Shown here: in pieces, positions 56,606 through 64,000 of the stretch
How positions within the stretch are numbered: position 1 is the stretch's first letter
Layout of the letters: each line of letters starts with the position of its first letter
Source: Luteitalea sp. TBR-22
GTDB taxonomy: Bacteria > Acidobacteriota > Vicinamibacteria > Vicinamibacterales > Vicinamibacteraceae
DNA: 64,000 nucleotides
Direction of reading: 5' to 3'
NCBI RefSeq assembly: GCF_016865485.1
Contig: NZ_AP024452.1
Coordinates: forward strand, 1,696,501 to 1,760,500
The notes under the pieces: generated by a model
Seen by the model: the letters and a program-made list of their open reading frames with translations, nothing else
What the model was told of the DNA's origin: nothing
The model's database searches: none
Made by a program: the position numbers and the translations under genes

Positions 56606-58121
56606 GGCGCTCCTCGCCCTCGGGCGCCAGGGCCTCGCCCACGGGCACGCGCATCGTGAAGCGGGCGCCGCCTCCGGCGCGATTGTCGGCCCAGATGTGC
56701 CCGCCCTGCGCCGCCAGCAGGCCTCGGGCGATCCAGAGGCCCATGCCGGTGCCCGAGGGCCGACGGTCGCCGCCGGCTCCGCGATAGAAGCGCTCGAAGA
56801 TGCGCGGGAGGTCCTCGGGAGGCACGCCGGGGCCCTCGTCGTGTACGGACAGTTCGAGGGTGTCTGCGTCGATCCGGGTGGTCACGTGGATGGCCGTGCC
56901 GACGGGCGCGTACTGCGCCGCATTCTCCAGCACGTGTGCGAGCGCGGCGGCCGTCAGCCTCGGGTCGACACGGACGGCGACCTCGCCGCCCTCCTCCACC
57001 TCCACGCGATGCCCCAGGAGGGCAGGGGCGGCCTGCGCTCGAGCGGCCTCGACGATCTCCGACGGATGCGTGCGACGCCGCTCGGCGGCGACGGCGCCTG
57101 CGTCGAGGCGGGCCATGTCGAGCAGGTTCTGGAAGAGCCGGTCGAGGCGTGCGACCTCGGACAGGACGATGCTGGCCTGTGCCTCGCGCTCGTCAGGTGG
57201 CAGGTCGCCCGATCGGAGGTTCTCGGCGCCGACCCGGATGGCAGTCAGGGGGGTGCGCAGGTCGTGCCCGATCGAGGCCAGCAGCGTCGTCTTGAGCGCT
57301 TCGCTCTGCCGCGTGTGTGCCGCCTTGCGTCGCTCCTCCAGCATCTGGACTCGCTCGACTGCGAGGGCCGCGAGCCCGGCAATCGCATCGAGCGTTCCGG
57401 CATCCACGTGCCCGCGCTCGGTCGCCAGCAGGCCGATGGGGCGCGTGCCGACACGGAGGGGCACGAGGTGTATCTGCTGATCGTCGATCCGCAGGGGCCG
57501 GTGCCCGGCATAGGTGCGCGCCTCGGCATCGAACTCGAGGCGCTGACGTGCCGTGTCGAGCGCTTCGGCGAGGGCCGCCTCCGGCAGTGCCAGGGCTCGC
57601 GTGCCCGCATTGACAATGTCCCACGCCCCTCCGCCACCGGGCAACGCCAGCGCCGCGAAGGCGAGATCGAAGCGTCTCGCGATGGCGCGGGCTACGGCGA
57701 CGATCCCTTCCCGCGAGTCCTCGGTCAGCAGCACGTCGCGGCTCAGGTCGTAGAGCCGTGCGAGTTCGGCGCGCCTGGCCTGCGCCTCGTCGGCTCGTGT
57801 GCGGGCACGCGCCGACAGGTTGCTGGCCACCACGCTGACGACGAGGAAGGCCCCGAGCGCCACCCAATTCTGGGGATCGGCAACCGTCAGCGTGCGAACG
57901 GGAGGAAGGAAGAAGAAGTTGAAGCTGAGCATCGCGACCAGCGACGTCACGATCGCTGCCACCAGCGTGGACGAGGCCGCCACCAGCAGCACCACCAGCA
58001 GGAACGTCGTGGAGACGATGGCGGCGTTCTGGATGTGGAGAACCGACGTGTAGACCACGGTGAGGGTCGCGACTGCCGCGAGGCCCAGCAGCTGCACCGT
58101 GGCGTGGCGTCGCGTGCGCAT
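56592..58121 (-). CDS. kdpD: KdpD C-terminal half: DUF4118 membrane domain, GAF, histidine kinase
   Basis: 509 residues. Four hydrophobic helices (about 10-100; DUF4118), a GAF-like region (about 130-265), and HisKA/HATPase with His286 in SIGHDLRTPLTAIR, HVLENAAQYAP, DEGPGVP and GTGMGLWIARGL. It matches the second half of standard KdpD but lacks the Kdp and USP domains, which are on another gene 7 kb away. Start MRTRRHATV at ATG 58121. The split means sensing and kinase parts must meet in trans. Confidence 0.93.
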   Translation of the reverse strand: MRTRRHATVQLLGLAAVATLTVVYTSVLHIQNAAIVSTTFLLVVLLVAASSTLVAAIVTSLVAMLSFNFFFLPPVRTLTVADPQNWVALGAFLVVSVVASNLSARARTRADEAQARRAELARLYDLSRDVLLTEDSREGIVAVARAIARRFDLAFAALALPGGGGAWDIVNAGTRALALPEAALAEALDTARQRLEFDAEARTYAGHRPLRIDDQQIHLVPLRVGTRPIGLLATERGHVDAGTLDAIAGLAALAVERVQMLEERRKAAHTRQSEALKTTLLASIGHDLRTPLTAIRVGAENLRSGDLPPDEREAQASIVLSEVARLDRLFQNLLDMARLDAGAVAAERRRTHPSEIVEAARAQAAPALLGHRVEVEEGGEVAVRVDPRLTAAALAHVLENAAQYAPVGTAIHVTTRIDADTLELSVHDEGPGVPPEDLPRIFERFYRGAGGDRRPSGTGMGLWIARGLLAAQGGHIWADNRAGGGARFTMRVPVGEALAPEGEERHDRT

Positions 58122-58246
58122 GGCGTCTCATCCTACCCGCGTCCCCGCCGCGGTGCCCGCCGACAGTCTCCGCACGGCACCAGCGGTCAAGCCAGGTGAC
58201 GTGCGGGTCGCAACGGAAAGCCGAGGCCCGCCCTCGAGGCCGCGCC

Positions 58247-59137
58247 CTACAGCTTCTGGCGCTGTTCGGGTGTCAGCCAGGCGTCCTGCACGGCGCCGCT
58301 CGCGATCGCGGCCTTCAGCCTGGTACGTCCGGCGTCGCTCCTGAGCAGCGCGTTGATGGCGAGGCCGCGATTGCGTTCGGTGTACTCCGGGAAGCGCCGC
58401 ACCAGCGCAGCGGCGGCGCGCGGGTCGAGCAGGTCGCCGAGCGCGCCGATGGCGCCCATCTGCAACTCGGGATCGACCTCGCGCGACAGGTAGCGCTCGA
58501 TCTGCGCGCCGACGCGGTCGAACGGCAGGACCGCCAGCATGCGCAGCGCGTCGTAGCGGGTGCCGTTGCGCACCGCCGGGTCGTCGGCCATGCGCTCGGC
58601 CAGGTCGAGCGCCCGCGTCCACCGGGCGCGGCGCGTCGGCGCCTGCGCCAGCCAGGGCGCGATCACGTCGCGCGGCGCCGCGCCTGCCTGCGACAGGCCC
58701 ATCACGACGCCGCCGCCGAGCACCACCGCCTGCCAGTCGCGCAGCGGCGCCGCCTCGGCCGGCAGCGACACGTCCATGAGGGCCTGCAGCGCCGCCTCGT
58801 CCCGCGCGCGCCCGGCCGCCACGGCGACCCGCCAGATCCACGGAATCCTCCGGTACTCCTCCGCCTCGTCACGGTCGGGCAGGCCGGCGACCAGCGCCGT
58901 CACGACGTCGGCGGCCCTCGGCGCCGCGTCCCGCGCCAGTCCCTCGCGCGCCTTCTGGTCCCGCGTGTCGTCGAGTAGCGCCGCCGCCACCGCCTCCGGC
59001 GGCGCCACCTTTCCGTCCGGCAGCGGTGCCTGCGCAAGGACGCTGGCCGCAAGGACCACCGTGGCCGCGAGCACGAGCAGGCCGGTGCACACGCCCAGAC
59101 CACCGACCGCCGACTGCCGATCGCCACGCCCGTTCAT
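58247..59137 (-). CDS. exported HEAT-like repeat protein
   Basis: 296 residues. Signal peptide (GLLVLAATVVLAASVLAQ), then helical repeats with the LRMLAVLP and MGAIGALGDLLDPRAAAALV pattern of HEAT/Armadillo folds. It begins within the end of the CxxCH protein gene (ATGA overlap) and so is its partner in a two-gene operon. Both halves of the pair have HEAT-type repeats, suggesting a protein complex in the periplasm. No enzyme motif. Confidence 0.8.
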   Translation of the reverse strand: MNGRGDRQSAVGGLGVCTGLLVLAATVVLAASVLAQAPLPDGKVAPPEAVAAALLDDTRDQKAREGLARDAAPRAADVVTALVAGLPDRDEAEEYRRIPWIWRVAVAAGRARDEAALQALMDVSLPAEAAPLRDWQAVVLGGGVVMGLSQAGAAPRDVIAPWLAQAPTRRARWTRALDLAERMADDPAVRNGTRYDALRMLAVLPFDRVGAQIERYLSREVDPELQMGAIGALGDLLDPRAAAALVRRFPEYTERNRGLAINALLRSDAGRTRLKAAIASGAVQDAWLTPEQRQKL

Positions 59138-62100
59138 CGCGCAGCGCTCCGCGGGGCCGAGGTGAGGAAGGCGAGCAGGTGCGCCATGTCGTCGGGCGAG
59201 ATCACTTCCGAGAACGAGGCGGGCATGATCGACTGCGGCACCACGGTCATCGTCCTGATGTCACCGCGACGCACGGTGGTGGTGACGCCCGGGCCCTGGC
59301 GGAACGTGATGCTGGTGGGCGACTGCTCGCCGATCACGCCCACCAGCGGGTCGCCGCCCTGCCGCTCCACCGAGTACGTCTCGTAGTGCTGCGCGATGGA
59401 GCGATTCGGCTCGAGGATGTTCTGCAGGAGCACGGGCATCGGCTGGTGCCGCACCGTCGAGAGGTCGGGGCCGATCTCGTTGCCGCGGCGGCCGTCCACC
59501 TGGTGGCACATGGAGCAGTGCGTCGCGTACACGCCCTCGCCGCGCGCCGCGTCGCCGCGGCCGCCGAGGGCGGCCGAGTAGCGGGCGAGCCGCTCGGCGC
59601 GGGCCTCGGGCGCTTCCTCGAGCACGGTGCGGGCGCGCGCGCGTATGGCCTCGTCGCGATGCATGATGAGGCTGCGCGTGTGGCCGAAGTTCAGCATCCA
59701 GCGCTTCACGTCGCCGTTCTGCAGCGCGTCGAGCATGGCGATCGAGCCTTCCCGCCGCGCCAGGATCACCGTGGCCGCCGACGTGCGCACCGGCGTGGAG
59801 AGCGTCGGCCACTTGGAGAGCAGGAAGGTCGGCGTGCCAGCGCCCGGGATGCGCCCGAGGGCCACCACGCCGGCGATCTGCACGGCGTCGGGCTCGGTCG
59901 GCGTGATGACCGACTCGAAGAGGGCGCGCGCGGCCGGCGCGTCGGCGAGGGCGAGCAGCGTGATCGCATCGACGCGGGCCTCGGCGGGGGCCGCAGCGTC
60001 GCCCACGACGCGCCGCGCGGTGGCCATGGCCGCCGTCGCCGCCGGACCGGCGTCGATGCCGCTCACCCCGAGCAACTGCACGGCGGCGCGACGCACGCGC
60101 GGCTGCGTGCCCGTGGCGAGCGTGAGCAGCGTGTCCTGACTGGCCGCGAGGCGACGACGGTCGCCCGATCCGACCAGGCCGCGCGCCATGCCCTCGAGCA
60201 GCGAGGCGCGCCACCAGTCGCCCGCCGGACCGGTCGTGCTGCTCACGGCCGTGATGGCGCGTCCCAGTTCGTCACCCTTCTGCCGCGCGGCGAGGACGCC
60301 GCCGAGGCGATCGAAGAACCTGGCTCGCCCCGGCGTCTCGCTGGCCGTGAACGGCGAGTCCGGCTGCAGCGCGCGGTCGAAGTAGGCGGCGGCACGGTCC
60401 GACGAGGCGCTCAGCGCCGCCACCTGCACCCATTCGTCCTCCAGGTCGGCGACCAGCAGCCGCTCCTGCGCGGTGCGCGATTCGGGGGTGTCGAGCGACC
60501 CCAGCGTGGCGAGCAACTGGAAGCGCACGCGCGCATGGCGGTCGCCCGTCGTGCCGAGCAGGGCCGTGGCGACCGCGTCCTGATCGAGGAAGCGCTCGGC
60601 CAGGACGATGGCGTTCTCGCGCACGCCGGGATCCTCGTCCTTCAGCGCGAGCAGCACGTGCGCCGGTTCGAGGCGTCCGAGGCCCTCCAGCGTCCACAGC
60701 GCATGCAGGCGACCGAGCGCCGACGGCCGCGCCGCGACCATCGCCGCAAGCGCCGGCGCGGCGTCCCGCCGCCGGCCGTGCACGAGCAGCCGCTGGGCCG
60801 TGCGTCGCCACCACACGTTGCCGTGCGCCAGCGCCTCGACCAGCTGTGCGTCGGTCGCGCGCCCCAGTGCCGGCCGCATGTGCGCGCGCGTCGCCGCTGC
60901 GCCATCGGTCGCGACGACCCGGTAGATGCGGCCGCGATCCTGCCCGGTCGAGAGGATCTCCGGGTTGCGCTGCAGGTCGCTCGAGGCCCACTCCGGGTGT
61001 TCGATGTAGGGGCGGTAGTAGTCGATCACGTACAGCGCGCCGTCAGGCCCCACGTACATGTTGACGGGCCGGAACCAGGCGTCCTGCGATGCGAGGAACT
61101 CCATGTCGGCGCGGGCCCGGCTGGCCACGAACGTCGAGCCCTGCGGCCGCAGCACGTCGCGGTGGATCAGGTTGTGTACCGGCTCGGCGATGAGGGTCGT
61201 GCCTTCGTAGCCCGCCGGGAACGCCCCGCCGCCGTACACGGTGAGCGCGCACGCCGAGGTGAACTGGCCCGCCTCGGTGAGCAGGTCGAACCGCGCGCCA
61301 TGGGTGATCGGCATGATGTTGTTGTTGCCGTGATCGGAGATCTCGGCCATCGCCGTCGTGAGCAGCAGGTGCGGGTTGCGCTCGAGGTACCGCGCGGCAA
61401 TCACCTCGTGCCGCTGGTGGATCGAGTTGTTGTGCGCGAAGAAGTGCCCGTGCGCATCGAAGGCGTTGCCGTATTGCGTGCGGCTCGAGAGTCCTTCCAC
61501 CTTGAACTCGTCGGGCTTGAGGCGCACTCCCCGGCCCTTGGCGTCGAGCGCCTTGCCGTCGGGCATCGCCGCGAAGCGCAGGTCGGTGCCCTTGTCGCCG
61601 AACAGTTCTCGGTAGATGACGGGCTCGGAGCCGCCGGAGTGCGCCAGGTAGATCCAGTTGTCGAGGCCGAACACCGGGTGGTTCACGGCGTGCTGCGGGT
61701 TGGTCTTGGCAAAGCCGGTGAGCACCACCTCGCGGACGTCGGCCTTGCCGTCGCCGTTGACGTCCTCGAAGTAGAGGAGGTCGGGCGGGCTCGTCACGAG
61801 GATGCCCTTCTTGTAGCGCATCACGCCGCTCGGGAGCCGCAGGTTGTCGGCAAAGAGCGTCGCCTTGTCGACGCGCCCGTCGCCGTTGGTGTCCTCGAGC
61901 AGCTTGACCCGGCCGGTGGGCGACACGTCGAGCGGATAGCCCGGCATCTCGACGACCCAGATGCGCCCGTCCTCGTCGATGTCCATCGCCACCGGGCTCT
62001 GCACGTCCGGCTCGCTGGCCACCAGTTCCACGCGGAAGCCGGGCTCGGTGCGGATCTTCGTGATCGAGACCTCGGGGGCGTACGGGGGCGCCGCGGCAGG

Positions 62101-62190
62101 CGCGGACCCGCCCTGGCCGAGGAGTGAGCTACCGCCAGCGAGGACGGCCGTCGCGACGACGCCGCCCAGGAGGGTGTTTCGAATGAGCAC
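59134..62190 (-). CDS. exported PVC-type heme CxxCH protein (dehydrogenase-like propeller, HEAT, cytochrome c)
   Basis: 1,018 residues. Signal peptide, N-terminal beta-propeller of the membrane-bound dehydrogenase/sorbosone-like type (MDIDEDGRIWVVEMPGYP, EDTNGDGRVD, YVGPDGALYVIDYYRPY), a long HEAT-repeat section (about 420-820), and a C-terminal cytochrome c domain with the heme site CSMCH near residue 890. The family is common in planctomycetes and acidobacteria and is thought to oxidise a sugar or alcohol in the periplasm; the substrate is unknown. Shares four bases with the downstream HEAT gene. Confidence 0.9.
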   Translation of the reverse strand: MLIRNTLLGGVVATAVLAGGSSLLGQGGSAPAAAPPYAPEVSITKIRTEPGFRVELVASEPDVQSPVAMDIDEDGRIWVVEMPGYPLDVSPTGRVKLLEDTNGDGRVDKATLFADNLRLPSGVMRYKKGILVTSPPDLLYFEDVNGDGKADVREVVLTGFAKTNPQHAVNHPVFGLDNWIYLAHSGGSEPVIYRELFGDKGTDLRFAAMPDGKALDAKGRGVRLKPDEFKVEGLSSRTQYGNAFDAHGHFFAHNNSIHQRHEVIAARYLERNPHLLLTTAMAEISDHGNNNIMPITHGARFDLLTEAGQFTSACALTVYGGGAFPAGYEGTTLIAEPVHNLIHRDVLRPQGSTFVASRARADMEFLASQDAWFRPVNMYVGPDGALYVIDYYRPYIEHPEWASSDLQRNPEILSTGQDRGRIYRVVATDGAAATRAHMRPALGRATDAQLVEALAHGNVWWRRTAQRLLVHGRRRDAAPALAAMVAARPSALGRLHALWTLEGLGRLEPAHVLLALKDEDPGVRENAIVLAERFLDQDAVATALLGTTGDRHARVRFQLLATLGSLDTPESRTAQERLLVADLEDEWVQVAALSASSDRAAAYFDRALQPDSPFTASETPGRARFFDRLGGVLAARQKGDELGRAITAVSSTTGPAGDWWRASLLEGMARGLVGSGDRRRLAASQDTLLTLATGTQPRVRRAAVQLLGVSGIDAGPAATAAMATARRVVGDAAAPAEARVDAITLLALADAPAARALFESVITPTEPDAVQIAGVVALGRIPGAGTPTFLLSKWPTLSTPVRTSAATVILARREGSIAMLDALQNGDVKRWMLNFGHTRSLIMHRDEAIRARARTVLEEAPEARAERLARYSAALGGRGDAARGEGVYATHCSMCHQVDGRRGNEIGPDLSTVRHQPMPVLLQNILEPNRSIAQHYETYSVERQGGDPLVGVIGEQSPTSITFRQGPGVTTTVRRGDIRTMTVVPQSIMPASFSEVISPDDMAHLLAFLTSAPRSAAR

Positions 62191-62291
62191 CGCGGACCTT
62201 GCCTCCCGGAGGTGAGACGAACACCAAGTCTACAGCGTCCTCGCAGCCGTCGGTCGCGTGCCTGCGGTACCATCCGCGCGGAGCCCCCCGC

Positions 62292-63146
62292 ATGCGCATC
62301 GTGCCCGTCCGTGCCGCCCTCGCCGCGCTGGTCCTCACCGCGGCCCTCGCCCTCGTACCCGTGCCTGTGTCGACATCTCCCGGCGTCCAGGCGGCGCCCG
62401 TCGTCGCCGCCACGGTGGGCTGGCCGGGCGGCGCGCGCATGGCGCTCAGCCTGTCGTTCGACGATGGCCGGGCCAGTCAGGTGACGCAGGGCCTGCCGGT
62501 GTTTGCCCGACACGGGGCGCGGGTCACGCTGTACGTGGTGCCGTCGGCGGTCGAACGGTCACTCGACCTGTGGAAGCAGGCCGCCGCGGCCGGACACGAG
62601 ATCGCCAACCACTCGCTGACGCACTCCTGCAGCGGCAACTTCCCGTTCTCGCGGCAGAAGGCGCTCGAGGAGCACTCGATCGACCGCATGCGCGAGGAAC
62701 TCGCGCAGGCCAACCGTCGCATCGTCGAGTTGCTCGGCGTGCCACCGCCCCGCAGCTTCGCCTACCCGTGCGGGCAGACGTTCGTGGGCCGGGGTCGGGA
62801 CACGCGGAGCTACGTGCCGGTGGTGGCCGAGGCGTTCGTGTCGGGGCGCACGTGGATGGACGAGGCTCCCAACGATCCGGCCTACGTCGACCTCGCGCAG
62901 GCGACCGGCATCGAGATGGACGGGCGGGAGTTCGCCGACCTGCTGCCGGTGGTCGAGGGGGCGCGGACCGCGGGGGCGTGGCTCGTGCTCGCCGGGCACG
63001 ACATCGGGGCAGGCGGCCGGCAGACCACGCGCGTCGCGATGCTCGACGCGCTGCTCGCCCATGCCAGGGATCCCGCCAACGGCATCTGGCTGGCCCCGGT
63101 CGGCGACGTGGCCGATCACATCGTCAAGGCACGGGGCCACCGGTGA
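62292..63146 (+). CDS. exported polysaccharide deacetylase
   Basis: 284 residues from ATG 62292 (a longer frame from 62199 lacks a signal). Signal peptide near 5-30, then a NodB-type fold: SLSFDDGR (catalytic Asp pair), HEIANHSLTHS (metal His pair), FAYPCGQ and a C-terminal LVLAGHDIG. The Asp-His-His triad is complete. It removes N- or O-acetyl groups from glycans such as chitooligosaccharide, peptidoglycan or xylan. Divergent from the CxxCH gene and convergent with the PIG-L deacetylase gene. Confidence 0.9.
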   Translation: MRIVPVRAALAALVLTAALALVPVPVSTSPGVQAAPVVAATVGWPGGARMALSLSFDDGRASQVTQGLPVFARHGARVTLYVVPSAVERSLDLWKQAAAAGHEIANHSLTHSCSGNFPFSRQKALEEHSIDRMREELAQANRRIVELLGVPPPRSFAYPCGQTFVGRGRDTRSYVPVVAEAFVSGRTWMDEAPNDPAYVDLAQATGIEMDGREFADLLPVVEGARTAGAWLVLAGHDIGAGGRQTTRVAMLDALLAHARDPANGIWLAPVGDVADHIVKARGHR

Positions 63147-63180
63147 GCCCGCGAGTCCCTCGGGGCAGGGCGCCGGGGAC

Positions 63181-63196
63181 GCAGGCGCACGCCTGC
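63181..63196. terminator. short palindrome between converging genes
   Basis: GCAGGC-GCAC-GCCTGC forms a six-base-pair stem in the 85-base gap where the two deacetylase genes converge. Possible weak terminator; no T-run. Confidence 0.3.
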
Positions 63197-63231
63197 CGCA
63201 GCCGTTGCGGGCACGACGCGGCGGCGCGTGA

Positions 63232-63972
63232 TCAGCGCAGCACGAGGAACGGCTCCTCGTGGGTGAGGTAGCGACGATACCCGTCGGTCTCGAAGGGAGT
63301 CGGGCGCGTCGGGGTGATCACGTCGAGGTGGCTGCGGAACTGCTGCAGCGCCTGTTGTTCGAGCGCCCTGAACCCGGACACGTCGACGCCGACGCGCCGG
63401 CGCGGGACGGCCGACAGGTCGGTGTCCCGCTTCAGGGTCACGATGAACTCGAAGACCTCGCCGCAGGCCCCCGACGCCTCGCAGGCGGCGCGCGCGATGG
63501 CATTGGTGGCGACGTGCTCGGCGTGCCCCTCGAAGGGACTCGGGATGTAGAGCTCGGAGGGACGCAACTCGGCCAGCAGTGCCGTGACGCGGCGGGTCGT
63601 CTCGGCCTGCTCGGCGACCAGGCGCTCGTTCTGCACGTCGAGGAACCGGATCTCGCCCTTGCCGCCGGTGAGGATGTCCACGGACCGGCGCGTCTCGTCC
63701 TTGCGCATCGTGGACACTTCCAACTCGCTGGGGTTGCTGGTCACGCCGAACCGGCGCAGCAGCGCCCGCCCGTCGGTCACCACGACCACGACCACGCGAC
63801 GGCCTTCCGCGGCGCGCCTGGCAATCACGCCGCCGCAACCCAGCGTCTCGTCGTCGGGGTGCGGTGCGAGAACGACCACCGGACCGGCCTGGGCGGCACG
63901 CAGGCGTCCGTGGGCAGGCGCGCCCGCCAGGGCGAGGAGGAGGCCGACGAGGGCAAGACGGGAGAGCCGCAT
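63232..63972 (-). CDS. exported PIG-L family deacetylase
   Basis: 246 residues. Signal peptide (LALVGLLLALAGAPAHG), then the zinc-binding APHPDDETLGCGG (His-x-x-Asp-Asp) and the later SPFEGHAEHV His pair typical of LmbE/PIG-L de-N-acetylases, which act on N-acetylglucosamine-type sugars. ATG 63972; the window ends shortly after, so neighbours upstream are unseen. Convergent with a polysaccharide deacetylase gene, a second sugar-deacetylating enzyme. Confidence 0.9.
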   Translation of the reverse strand: MRLSRLALVGLLLALAGAPAHGRLRAAQAGPVVVLAPHPDDETLGCGGVIARRAAEGRRVVVVVVTDGRALLRRFGVTSNPSELEVSTMRKDETRRSVDILTGGKGEIRFLDVQNERLVAEQAETTRRVTALLAELRPSELYIPSPFEGHAEHVATNAIARAACEASGACGEVFEFIVTLKRDTDLSAVPRRRVGVDVSGFRALEQQALQQFRSHLDVITPTRPTPFETDGYRRYLTHEEPFLVLR

Positions 63973-64000
63973 GGAGGGGTATTAGAACGCAGAAACACCT

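Overview
The window is 64 kb of very GC-rich DNA (roughly 70% by eye), densely coded, with almost every gene using G/C-ending codons. An Oar-type TonB receptor with a carboxypeptidase-regulatory plug domain, a two-component propeller kinase, an exported PVC-type cytochrome/HEAT protein, Tat-exported sugar-isomerase-like and secreted hydrolase genes together point to a soil Acidobacteriota, most likely class Vicinamibacteria (the Luteitalea group). This is inferred from gene content; no rRNA is present to prove it. No tRNA, rRNA, CRISPR array, transposase or prophage was seen.

Layout. 1-1892: the start of a DsbD-like gene that runs off the left edge, a small Cys-rich protein and an orphan OmpR-type regulator. 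1938-8275: hydrogenase maturation genes hypF (minus) diverging from hypA-hypB-hypD-hypE (plus, overlapping), followed by a nickel permease; hypC and all hydrogenase subunits are absent. 8281-19991: a phospho-signalling and cell-wall island. A winged-helix/FHA regulator diverges from a tight run of FhaA-like protein, a 29-residue membrane peptide, PP2C phosphatase with a beta-helix tail, Ser/Thr kinase, one polypeptide that fuses a RodA/FtsW-type SEDS glycosyltransferase to a class B penicillin-binding transpeptidase, and a second FHA protein; a hybrid histidine kinase follows. This is the gene content of the actinobacterial fhaA/pstP/rodA/pbpA/pkn locus, rebuilt here with a SEDS-PBP fusion. 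It is the most striking system in the window.

20040-31313: Nudix hydrolase, exported proteins, an esterase-like hydrolase, a large TonB receptor, an exported methyltransferase, a DUF6544-like membrane protein and a periplasmic-propeller histidine kinase. 31392-48644: a second hybrid kinase, BON-domain protein, Tat-exported TIM-barrel protein, a soluble chemoreceptor with duplicated PAS domains, a secreted nuclease with a Pho-box-like direct repeat upstream, a TolB-like lipid-anchored or membrane protein, a PilZ protein, a Tyr/Gly-rich secreted repeat protein and a secreted TPR protein.

48789-58121: a complete potassium-uptake Kdp system on the minus strand, with unusual structure. KdpD is split into an N-terminal Kdp/USP protein at the end of the operon and a separate DUF4118-GAF-kinase protein paired with KdpE upstream; the subunit order is F-A-C-B rather than F-A-B-C; and an outer-membrane porin and an extra 27-residue membrane peptide lead the operon. 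A 46-base kdpD-like relic lies at 47323-47368. 58247-63972: an exported heme CxxCH dehydrogenase-like protein with its HEAT partner, a polysaccharide deacetylase and a PIG-L deacetylase.
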